This document shows positions 47,327 to 58,100 of a stretch of 64,000 bases of DNA, in pieces. Position 1 is the stretch's first letter, and each line of letters opens with the position of its first letter. Source of the stretch: Progne subis subis (Eukaryota > Chordata > Aves > Passeriformes > Hirundinidae). Made by a program: the position numbers and the translations under genes. The stretch spans positions 17,028,707 through 17,092,706 of the forward strand of contig JAKJHU010000005.1 in assembly GCA_022316685.1 (NCBI GenBank), given 5' to 3'. The notes below the pieces were generated by a model. It searched no databases, had not been told where the DNA came from, and saw nothing but the letters and a program-made list of their open reading frames with translations.

Positions 47327-47548
47327 TCAGTGTGGTTTCTCACAGTCTATTGTACTGTTCAGTTTTCCCAGAGGCTGGTATATGCTAGGGAATAGCGTAT
47401 ACCCCCTCAGTCCTGTGCTTTTTGGCCCAGGTGTCTGTGAGACTAGTTTTGAAATGTTGTCTGATTCAGTTCTCTCAGGGGTGCCATGTTGCCACAGGAC
47501 ATGCTTTTCAAGGCCCAAGATGTTGTTCTGGGCCGTAGCATCAGGCAC
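47327..47548 (-). pseudogene. Retroviral integrase core fragment
   Basis: A 73-codon frame containing LGLEKHVLWQHGTPERTESDN, the region around the second catalytic Asp of the DDE integrase core (SDN present). It then diverges with stops and a frameshift before the Glu. Confidence 0.8.
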
Positions 47549-47876
47549 AGGGTATATCCAACCAGCCAGGGATTGTTTCCCCCATTGTAAGCATGTAGTA
47601 CTTGCCCTGGTAGGTCTTCAGCAGTGTGATGTAATCAGTCTGCAGGGCCTCCCCACATTTGTATTTCAGCCATAGTCCACCCTACCATAGAGGCCTTACC
47701 TGCTTGGCCTGCTTGATGGCAGCCCATATTTCACAGTTATGGATAACCTGGGACATAGTGTCCATGGTTAAGTCCACCCCTTGGTCACAAGCCCATCTGT
47801 GTGTCACACTGCTTCCCTAATCACATGAGGTGTGATGAGCCTGAGCCAGAAATTATTTACCTTCTGTTGCCAGTCT

Positions 47877-48328
47877 TTATCTACCTGAGACACTTTTAAT
47901 TTTGGGGGCTTGATTCAGCTGTCCATTGTTGCAGTGTTCTTTGGTAGCCCAGCTCTTGGGTACATGTGCATCTGCATGACATACTTTTATGGCCAGCTTC
48001 TCTATGTAGGCAGTGATGTCTTGCCACATTTCAGCAGCCCAGATGGATTTCCTTCTGTGCTGCCAATTGACCTTTTTCTGTCGGTCCAGCCACCCCCAGA
48101 TCATTTGCTGCCATCCATGAGTTAGTGTAGAATGTCTAAAGCCCACTGAGTGGCTTTCAGCTCTATACTCTGGCTTGATCCTCTCGATAGCTTCTGCAGC
48201 TCTGTGTAGGACTTCATATGGCAGCTTTCCATTTTTGATGTGTGGCAGGAGCTGTCAGTAAAGAGGGTGTATGGTGTATTGCTTTTCATTTTCTGGTAGA
48301 TGATTATAAAGTGGGGCCTCCTTAGCAT
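47877..48328 (-). pseudogene. Retroviral RNase H remnant
   Basis: It is read in two overlapping frames (48328-48122 and 48146-47877), so there is at least one frameshift. Visible landmarks are TLFTDSSCH (Asp present), IELKATQWALDIL (Glu present) and HADAHVP. In intact retroviral RNase H the catalytic residues include the Asp and Glu seen here; the next Asp (in TDS of the middle strand) is not found because the sequence passes to MIWGWLDRQKKVNW out of frame. Confidence 0.75.
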
Positions 48329-49095
48329 ATGTTACCTTTTCCTTTGATGATGATAATCTGAAATTTTTGCCTTTATGCCAGTTCTTGCTGACTTGGAAGA
48401 TCCCTGGGTGATTGGGGTTTCCTATTTGAGCTTGCTGTGTGATCAACACAACCTGCCTACTCCACATAGCGGCACTGGCGTGATGTGTGGCAGGGATTTT
48501 CCCTTTGAACATCCAGCCCAATACTGGCAGTCATGGTGCCAGAAGAAGCTGTGCTTCAGTGCCAGTCACTTCTGTGACATCTCAAACTCCTCCATAAGCT
48601 GCTGGTATCTTAGTTGGGGTGTAATAGGCCTGGCATCCTTTGCATCCCTGACTGCAGAAATCATGGGGTTATCCTTGAGTCTCCCTGGGTATTTTTTGCC
48701 AGAGACTTCAAGGAAGGACCTTTCTCCCTCGCTATAGTTTAAAGCATGTTTTTCAAATCTTGTCCTTTCTTGACTGACCCAAGGGATACTGCATGAACAA
48801 TTTCCTGTTTAATTTGTTCAAAAGCTTGTTGTTGTTCAGGACCCCACTTGATTGAGAAGATTTACAGTCTGACTCTAATCTGGAATATGCATCCTCCAAA
48901 AACCTGTAGCATCTAGGAAAGTTTCCTTCTTGTTGCTTGGTGGGGACCTGGGCTGCGATTTTGTTGACCACATCCACTGGAATCTGACAATTTCTATCTT
49001 GCTGTTTTACTCTTAAAAACAACTTTCTCAGATGCTTCAGGTATAGTATTATTTGATAGTTCAAGTACATAACTGGTGCTTGAAAAGCTGAGTGG

Positions 49096-52000
49096 AAATT
49101 CTCTTACTGAAGTTTTTGGGTGTTGTAGAAACTGGAGTAACTTTCTTCCATGGCAGAACAGTTAGCTTGGTTTTCATCCAGAAACAAAGTTGGAAAGTTT
49201 TGCAGTGTATATGTCTTTAATAAAATTAAAGAGAAATGAAATTATAGAATAGCAAATTTGTTATCTAACAAAGCAAAATTTCATGAATTTTAAATATTCT
49301 TATTAGAACAGCAAGATTCTGCTATAATGGGAATTCCACCTGTACTGTTTTCCTAGTTGTTTGCTGTTATTAGGGTATTAGCACTTTTATAAAAAAGACA
49401 ATTCTGCCAATAGATTTTTTGCAAGCCTAAAGTTATAATAATTTCAAATTTTCAGTAATAAAAAGTAAAATTACAGAGTTTTTTCTTTAAACATATGTTT
49501 GCAGAGCATTATTAGCCTGAAATTGTATGTAATTTATGACAGCAGAGAGGGAAAATGTACCACTGTGTAGGAGTGAATTGGAACTGGAGATACTTGGGAT
49601 GTTTCTGACTGTGAATCATTATTTCTTTGTCTGGCTTGGAGTGGGGCTTTTGTACATTTGATCATGCCTATCTTATATGTGCAACCATTTGAATAGCAAG
49701 TCTGGTCACTAACTTGATATTAATTCTTTTTTCTTCAATACTAATTTTAAGCTAATTGAAGTAGTGATGTCAGGAGGCAGCTCTGTGTCCATGGATCATG
49801 CAAGGCCGATGCTTTTGAACTATTTGCTCCTATTGTGGAACCTTTAAAAAGAAGAATGTACTTATGAGGCTGAGTATCTCTAGTCTGTATGGAGGTTGTG
49901 TTAGGCAGCAGAAGTTGGGTTTTCATTTTCAGCAGTAGATGTACTGTTGTATGAGTTGTTGGTTTTTGGTTTTTTTTTTTTCCTCCACTTCAGTTTATGT
50001 GTGGTTTACTGTATTTTCTCTCCTTCAGCCTTTCAGCTCCAAACAAACCCTTTGTAACCTCTTCTCCCCACTTTATTTTTTTCTATACTTTTTTGGTCTC
50101 CCCTTGAATTAAAGTAAACACTTCTGTTGTTTACAAAGTTCTGTGCTGCTGAAGAATTGAAGATGGCTTTTGCTCTGCTAGTCATCGCTAAAGAAACGTT
50201 TGTAGTGAGTTGAGAGTGGTCTGATGGTTACGTGCTGTGAAGTTATGCAAAACTTTTTGTCTCTGATGGGAGCAGTAAAATGTTACTTGATCCTCAGCCA
50301 TATTTTTTAAATGCTACACTCTTTTAGTATGGAAGGCTTCTTGTTGCTTTATGCAAAAGTGATCGCATTCAGGTCTTTAGCTGGAATTGAAGCAGTCATC
50401 TCAGAATACTTTCATTAAGAATAGTCAACATAATGTTGCTACGAGATGATCTAATACCAGGCCCTACATCAAGTTGATTGCAACATAAAGACCCTTATGT
50501 AGAATCAAGATAAGCCAAATATCCTCCCATATTCAGCCAATGCTTCTGACCTTTTCTTCTGAAAACAGCTGTTGCTCCTTTCACCACCCTAGACTAAAGG
50601 AGTACTTGAAAAGTGCTGCCGTAGGCTTTCTTTTCAATAGTATGCATCAATTCACATGACAGAACTGTCTTTGCTGGTACCCTGAAGGCTGGTAATTCTG
50701 CAAAGGACTTGATTAGTCCGCAGGAGTTTTAGCAGTAATTCAGTACTTTTCAGCCAAGAGTGTACTACTGTATTCAGTTTTCAAGTTTTTCCACTGATCT
50801 GATCGTAGCTATTTTTTTGAATTATTTTTATGCTTTGTTGTATTGCTGCTCTTCTTCAAAACACACTTGTAAATTGTAGCATAGAAGTTTTGCAGAACTG
50901 AACAGAAGGATCAAACTCTTCAAACTTTTAGCTTACTGCTACACAGGGAGAAGTGATAGCAAGGGGAAAGTCACTGCATGTAGAGTTTGTAGTTACAGAG
51001 ATCCTGGGCTTTGACTTCCACTAACTTTCCATTTCTGATTGCTAAGGAGGGCTTAACTTCTGGGGTGAGAACTAAGATAGAAGGAGAAATCAAAAGTAGG
51101 GGGTTTTGGGTGTTTTTTTGTTGTTGTGGTGGGGTTTTTTTGTTTGGTGTTTTCGGAGTTTTTTGTTTGTTTGTTTGTTTTCCCCTTAGGTCACCTATGT
51201 GTTTTGTTCTGCAGCCTTTGGTACCCTATTAGGATAAGCTGTACTTATTTCACCTAGTGGGTTAATGCCTGTAGTCTTTTTCTCTCACAGCTGGTGGGGC
51301 TTTGTGGCAGTTTTTGGAGCTTTGTAGTGCCAGTGGTGATGATACTTAAAGGTCTGACTCGGAGCTAGTTACTGAATAGCATAAAGTAGAGAAAGTGAGA
51401 AGTAATTAGACTTGCAAGTCTGAAGTAAGGCAGCATTGCTGCGGGTTTTGGCTCACAAGACCTTTGAGGCAGTGTAACAATGAGGCAGTGTAAAATACTG
51501 ATTAGTTTCCTGTAAATGGTTTTTATTTCTTCTTAATATCGTGACATTTTGACTTAAACATTTAATTTGGTCTATAAAGCTAAAATATTTCTAAAACATC
51601 TTCACTGATTGTTGTTGATGTTGACTTAATACTCCTGTTTTTCTTATACAGTATTTAATTAGAGGACTTAATCTCTTCTGGTTATGATACTGTCATTGCC
51701 TACGGTAATACCGTATTTTTAAACTGACCTCTCAGTTAAAGAAGTTCTTGCGTGAAAATGGTTAGTTATGGTGATTTTCGAGAATCATTATTATTGGTTC
51801 ACACAAGGGGGGATGCTGAAATAAAGCAGTAGATAAGCATCTGGAAAATAACTTCTTGAGATGAATTTAATGTAATGAAAATTATGGTTCTTTTGTCCTC
51901 AAAATGTAGAGATGGATGCATTAAGAGATTTCTGAATGTTTTATAGTAATTTTCTTTTAGGTGGTATTGTGACTGTATTATCTATGTTTGCTCTGTAGCT

Positions 52001-52921
52001 TACATAAGCTCAGGAAACTAGTGTGTTGTTAAATGTGAGGTATCTCCTGACCTTTCAGAAAAGGTTGAGATGCCATTAAGAGTTCTAAATCAGATGTGAA
52101 AAATTCTTGTAATAAGATGTCAAAGACCCTTGACTTTTTTTCTCTTCCCCTTGGAGTCTGAAAAATATCATAACTTGATTTATGCTTTTATTTTCTCCCA
52201 AGTTAAGAAACTTAATTAAGCAGCTTAAGTTCTACAAAGCCTGCAAGTGAACTTGTCTGATGTATTTTGTGATAGATTTTTCCAACACAGCCTAATGAAC
52301 TGGTTCTGTCAGTACTTGTTTTCTTTGTTTTCTTATATTATTCCCTAAGTTTACTTGATGCAGAGCTATCCGAATTATCACTAGATAAGTATTTATTTTG
52401 TGTAGCTGGTAGGTGCTAACAGTGAAGCTAGTAAGGCAAATAAAATAGGTTTACTTACGGGTTTATACTAGACACTCTTCTCTAATTGGGATTTCTTTCA
52501 TACCAACCTGGCGTTGTCCGGGTTAAATTAAGTATTATTGAGGCCTCTGGGCCACTGCTAAATTTGGTTCAAATTGACCATTGGACTTAGACGTTACTAA
52601 AGAAAAATAACAGATGAACAGGCAGTATGACTGCATAGATCTTGTTTCTGTAGTAAATCAGGCCAACAACTGTAATGTTTCAAACAGCATTCTTATTGGA
52701 GTTCAAAATAATATTTTCCATCCTGTTCCTAACACCGGTGGTGATGGTTGATATTTCTTCTTCTCAGTTTGATTAGGTTAATAGCTGGTTTTCTGAAATC
52801 TTTAGCCCTTTTGCCTGCTTTTTACTTTCAAGAATGCTTAATACTTTTATTAAAAAAGTGAGTGTTTGTAGACTTTTTGCTGTCAGGCAAAGTTTTGCTG
52901 CTATATAGCCTCTGTTATTCA
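49096..52921. other. Presumed intron, no gene seen
   Basis: AT-rich sequence with a T run near 49969-49981 and a T/G-rich tract at 51103-51181. An imperfect tandem of TGAGGCAGTGTAA lies near 51464-51493. No exon is supported. Confidence 0.5.
51103..51181 (+). repeat. T/G-rich GTTT-type tract
   Basis: G runs and T runs followed by (TTTG)n. Same type as the tract at 45.73 kb. Confidence 0.85.
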
Positions 52922-53250
52922 TTGGATCATATAATTGTTCAGGTTGGAAAAGACCTTTCAGATTATTGAATCCAACTGTTAGGTTAACACTGCCAGGTCC
53001 ACCACTAAACCATGTCCCCACGCACCACATCTCCAAGTCTTTTAAATACTTCCAGAGATGGTGACAACCACTTCCCTGGGCAGCCTGTTTCAGTGCCTGA
53101 CCATCCTTTCAGTGAAGAGACCATCCCTTCTATCCAATATTAACCTCCTCTGGTGTAACCTGCTGTAACCTGGAGCTGTTTTCCTCTCGTCTTATCGGTT
53201 GTTACTTGGGAGGCAGACACTCATCTTGCTTACAACCTCTGTTCCAAAAA
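52922..53250 (-). mobile_element. CR1 3'-end fragment
   Basis: The plus strand reads the reverse complement of a CR1 3' end: GGTTGGAAAAGACCTTtCAGAT, then a TCCAACtgTTAG block, CACCACTAAACCATGTCCC, and CTTCCAGAGATGGTGACAcCCAC-like and CCTGGGCAGCCTGTTtCAgTG blocks, then GTGAAGAGAcCaTcCCTtCT. 5'-truncated, as most CR1 copies are. Confidence 0.92.
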
Positions 53251-54005
53251 CCACGTCAACTCTTTTGCTGTATCCTCTCTAAGCTCTTATATTTATGCTG
53301 CTGAATATAATTTAGCAACTGAAGTCCCCGACAGCTTGTTATGAGTGAAAGGTCTTGTTTCCTCCTTTTTTGCAAATAGGAAAAGATGTTAACTAGCAGA
53401 AGGATGTTGCAAGTTAGGGAAAATATAGTCGTGATTGTTACCTTAGTAACACTTAAGTAATTTGCTGGGTATCTTTCAGTACTTGGAAACTCAACTCTGT
53501 TAGACCTTAAATGACAAATGTTTCTTCTTTGAAATCCTTACTATGAAAGTAAGAGCTTTCTTAAGTGTATTAAGATTATTTTTGATGCAGGGTTTTAATG
53601 CAGTTATCAGTATCTCCTTCACTTTTTTTTTTTTTTTTTTGCAACAGATCTATTGAATGTCTTCTTAGCTACATTTAGTTTTTCCTTAATGAGGAGTCTT
53701 TTGAAATTCTAGCCTTGGTTTGTGTAGTATTTTACAAGTATCTCTCACGGTAATATACTAAATAAATTACTGGACATTGCCACACTACAGTAATGAAGTA
53801 AGCTTGAGTGTCTCAGTCCTGTACTGTTGTCTGTTACTTGATTTCCGGATCCACAAATTTTTTTGGCCTTTTTAAGCCTCAGAAACTGTCTCTCAACTTA
53901 CATATATCCAGCATTCTAATTAACCGTCTGACTGGAAAGTTTGTAGCAAACTTCCCCATTCCTCATTTTAACCAGGGGCATGCCATGATTCAAGCGTAAA
54001 AACCC
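53251..54005. other. Presumed intron, no gene seen
   Basis: AT-rich, with an 18-base T run at 53623-53640. Nothing else is supported. Confidence 0.5.
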
Positions 54006-55100
54006 CTAATCCTTCACAGGTATTCCTTTGCTGTTTCCGCCCAGGAGAGAAACTACTAGTACAGAACACTGTGGAGTGAGCCCAGGAACAGCTGGGACTG
54101 TCCACCAACAAATCCAGCCCTCCAACATGTTTTGAAGTGTTTCATGAGTAACAGGAGGCAGAGACTCTCCTAGACTCCAAAACTTGTCCTGCTGATTATC
54201 ATCTGAGTTGCTAAAAAAATACAGAATATGCTTGTTCAAATGAACCTGAGTATTCCAGTCAGAGAATTAACTGAGCTTCTTTTCTGTGTGAAAGGTGTGC
54301 TGTTTCTTTTTCTCTGGCCTTAAGCATGTGGGAAAGAAGATCATTTCTAAGCAAAGGGAAAAGGAAATTGTCTCATATTTTTTAAATCCTTTTCCTATCA
54401 GGAAGTATGCATCAGAATTATATGCTTGGCAAGCAAGAGTACATATTTTGGCACATTTTTCTCTTTGTAATTTTAACAGCCTGCCGGCATTGCAGGCAAC
54501 ACTAGCAGCAGTCTGTGTCCCAGACAGTTTTGATTATAAATCCCAGTCTCTGCAGCAGGGCAGAAGGCTATGTGGGGATGGGTACTGTTTGGTCTTCTTG
54601 GATCCTTTTCCTGCCCAAGTGCACTGGATAAAGAGAGGGTAAGGGATAGATGGAGAAGGCAAGATTATGATCATACTTCTGGTAGCTCCCTCTGCATCCT
54701 AGTTAAATATCCTGTGTAAATTTGAGGAGAGTCCAGGCGTGTTGTGGTGGAACTGATGATCTGCAGTCTAATTGTATCTGAAAGATCTCCAACAAACCAT
54801 TGTTTGAGTGCACCAACCCCCAGAATTACAAATGGCATTGCCCACACAGGCATTCCAGAAATTGTGGACACAGTCTTTTCTTGCTTATCAAATGGAAAGT
54901 TAAAGGGTAAATATCTTTTAAAGTTCTGTTGGGACCAAACATAAAGTTGTGCGCTTTAATCCTCCATCAATGCTCAGACCTGTATTGCTAATTGTGCCAT
55001 TAGAGGTGGCAGTGGCTTCCCCATTTACACAAGAACGAGATAAAAATAGCTGAGCATTGTTACGTTTGCTGTGAAGATTTTCTGTGATAGTGATGACCAC
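54006..55100 (-). pseudogene. Unidentified protein-like segment, broken
   Basis: Three minus-strand frames look more protein-like than their surroundings. The 55100-54918 frame has Asn-Gly-Thr and Gly-rich text (SNGTISNTGLSIDGG). A second frame, open from about 54958 to 54671, has NFKRYLPFNFPFD, a hydrophobic VWAMPFVILGVGALKQWF and TRLDSPQIYTGYL. The frame at 54239-54006 has MLEGWICWWTVPAVPG. The first two overlap and could be one protein with a single frameshift. I do not recognise the family; a retroviral or viral glycoprotein remnant or a processed pseudogene are possible. It may also be chance. Confidence 0.3.
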
Positions 55101-58100
55101 GCTGCTGAAATAACTTAGATTTTTTTAAATAAATAAAACAAGTGTGAAGGGAAGCAAATGAGGAGAGTAGATGTCCTTGTATGTGAAAGATTCTGAGGAA
55201 GAGGCTAGATGTCCAATTATCCTTTGGTTTTCCAGAAGAGTTTAGTACCTTGAGTGCTTGTTTATTTCAGATACTCGAATTGCTTACATAAGCATGCTTA
55301 ATGAGGTAGCTAAAGTGTTACATTAATACAGTTTGAGTGTTACATCACGTTCTTGTTCTTCTAAGGCATTTGAATAGAGTACAGTTCAGAAATTTTAGGG
55401 GAACCTTCCATCTAAAAATCCATTTTATCATCATTCTGTGAACTGAATATGGAGAGTAGCAAATCACAGAATTTCATATGTCTTTCCAACTTATGCCTTC
55501 AAGCAACTTTCATTGCATTTAAAACTTGCTTAAAAATGTGTAAAGCTTACATATTAAAATCTAGGATATTCACTTTATTATAGAAGTTAATGTTTTTAGT
55601 GCTTGGGAGTGAAATGTATAAGAAATATTTTGACTAATTTTTGTATTGTAAACTGATTTGATGGAGCAGTTAAGTTACATATTTTGGGTTTTGGTTAATA
55701 TGGGATTTTTTTCTGGAAACACTTTTTTAAAGCCAGCCAGTTTCTTCTAACACTGAGATTTAAAGTTAGCATCTTAACAAAAAAATGGAAGCTTATCTAC
55801 TGACATTGTTTTTAACCTCATGTAAGCTCTATATGTGATCTGTTTTCAAGGCATGTAAATTTCCTGTCTACCTATTTGATTGTGTGAAATGCTGATGACA
55901 AATTGTTGGTGCTCTTAGCTTAGTTTTATCATGTGTGTTGGTCGGTGGTTTGATCTGAAATGTGGCTTTTTAAGTCTGAAACAAGGAAAGCTGAAGTTAC
56001 AAAAAGTGAAAATTTTGGTTACCATGCATATAGAAGCAACTCTCTGTAATGCAAAGGAATTGGATTAACAAAACAAATTACTACTTTTTCCTCAAGGGCG
56101 AACTGAAGTGCTGCCAATAAAAGGACTCTTGACATAACTGCAGTCTTCCACAGTTTCCTTGTATCTGCCCCGTGTGAAGTGTTTTGTATCTTTGTAGAAT
56201 CAAGGTATTGAAGGAGACTTTGTCATGAAGATAAAGGAGAGTTGGTGTTTGGTTTTTTTTGGTTTTTTTTTTTAATCTAGCATGTAATGTGAAATTGAGT
56301 TCATAACATCACAAACGTCTCAAAGCTGTTTGCTGAAGATATTTTACAAGACTCGATTTTTCTGTACAGAGATTCAAGAAGTGGATTTCCAAAGGCCTTA
56401 TGACAACTTCTCAAGATTGGTCTTTAGGTATCTATCTTGAGTCAAAGATCTTGAATAAGAGCTTGTAACCTTAGGGAAGGAAAGAAAATTACATAAATTG
56501 TTACTGTTTGCCTCAATGGTATCATATAGGCCATTCAATTAGTTGGTATTAATTAGCAGAAAAGTGTTATTGTTAATTTGCCAGGCTAAGTCTCTATTGT
56601 GGGTATAGCATGAAAACAAACAGAAAGGTTTGATTACTTCTTATAATTCCTTTGGCAGTAGTTCTTCACTTAAGAAACTTCTGCCACTGTTCACAGTTCT
56701 GTATTATGTCTTTTCCTTACCACATTAACAGACTGCTACTTTAACTTCCTTCGCACATCCTACAGAAAGATTGCACCTTGTTTATTCCCATTTTCTGTTT
56801 AGGTAGCTTCTCCTTAAACCACATGCCTGAAATAGTTTATTTTAGATATCAGCTGGGGAGTCACATATTAAACCAAAATTGTAAAGAGCAGTTGTAACCT
56901 TACTAGGTGGTACCCAACATCCTTCTTCCAGGTGAGGAATTGGTGTTCATTCAGTTTGTTAAAAATTAGCTTGATTATGAATGGGCACACTTGATGTGCA
57001 CTGCAATGAAAAATTTAATGAAAGAGCATTGTAAAGAGTTTTTGGGCAGGGGTACCAATGGGGCTAGATTTAACCAGATGGGATGCCACAATTTAAAAAA
57101 ATTGTGCTATCCTATCTACCAATTCAAACATGCACTTGTTTGGTATTCCTGAATGAAGGTAACAATACTTACTGCTATAATAATACACAAAAATAACCCT
57201 TTGAAATTATTACTGAAAATACTTTATGCCTATGACATAATTCTGGATAAGCTGCAAAGCTCTTAATGACTGACAGATTGTGGATAATAGTGGAGTACAG
57301 TTTTTAAACACTTAAAGAACGAGCCTATGGCTGAGAAATACTGGCAAGTTGTAGATATTGAAGATATCAAGAAGAGTGTTGAAGGGAAATGCAGATGTTA
57401 CACAATAATTTTTAAAATACGTATGTATGCCCTGAGTCTCTGTAAAATGCAGGTAGCTGATGGCAGCAGTTCAGTTAAGTATAGCTGTAAACAGAGGGAC
57501 AGCTGTAAAGGGATGAAGAATTTATAGTGTAGCTTTGTAGTGTAATTGCAAGCTTAATGCAGAAGAATGTCTCCTGAGGCACTTCAGGAAGTTCAAGTGA
57601 AATAATTCACAGTGAATTTAGCAGTAGCTGGAAACAAACTAATTTCTTGTTTTGTTTCAGTAGTAGCAGTAGGAGCCTGCTTTTGTTCTCTACCCACCCT
57701 CACCCTCCCAAAGAATGAAGCTTAACTGAAATGCTTAGCTTAAACCCTTGTGAGAGCTCATTGGAATAATTATACAACAGTTTGCCAAACAGCTGGGGTT
57801 TTATAACTAAAAGTTAATGTTCAGGGCAAAGTCATAGTTTTAATGTTTTTGGAAGGAGGAGGTATAAACAAAATTTGCCTTTGTTCAATGCTTTGCTTAA
57901 CAGTTCTTGTCACTGAATTGATCTGCAGGTGGGGCTGATAAGGGCAGCAAAACCTCAGTCTTAAACCAAAAGATAAAATTCTTCGGGTGGAGGCTCTTTT
58001 TTGTCTGCTTTGGCACAAAGGCTGCATGAATGGCTGAGAGTGCTGATGCTGAGCGTGCCCGCTCCTCTGCCTCTGCATCCTGCCTTGTCCTGTCCTGGCA

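Larger units (their letters stand above)
46690..49095 (-). mobile_element. Endogenous retrovirus remnant (pol 3' half), class III-like
   Basis: On the minus strand, pol parts come in order. These are the RT thumb/connection at about 49070-48753, a tether region with GKIPATHHAS at about 48500, RNase H opening with TLFTDSSCH near 48260, RNase H helices with MWQDITAYIEKL and HADAHVPKS near 48030-47950, an integrase zinc-domain-like part near 47700-47800, the integrase core with HGTPERTESDN near 47465, and the integrase C-terminal part at about 47120-47270. It is broken by many stops and frameshifts and truncated before the RT catalytic box. No LTRs were found. The class is a guess from integrase style; it may be a different avian lineage. 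Confidence 0.8.

Noticed and set aside
57327..57527. Plus frame as an EPB41L2 coding exon
   Set aside because: No likeness to the 4.1 family N-terminal region or FERM domain, and no good acceptor/donor pair.
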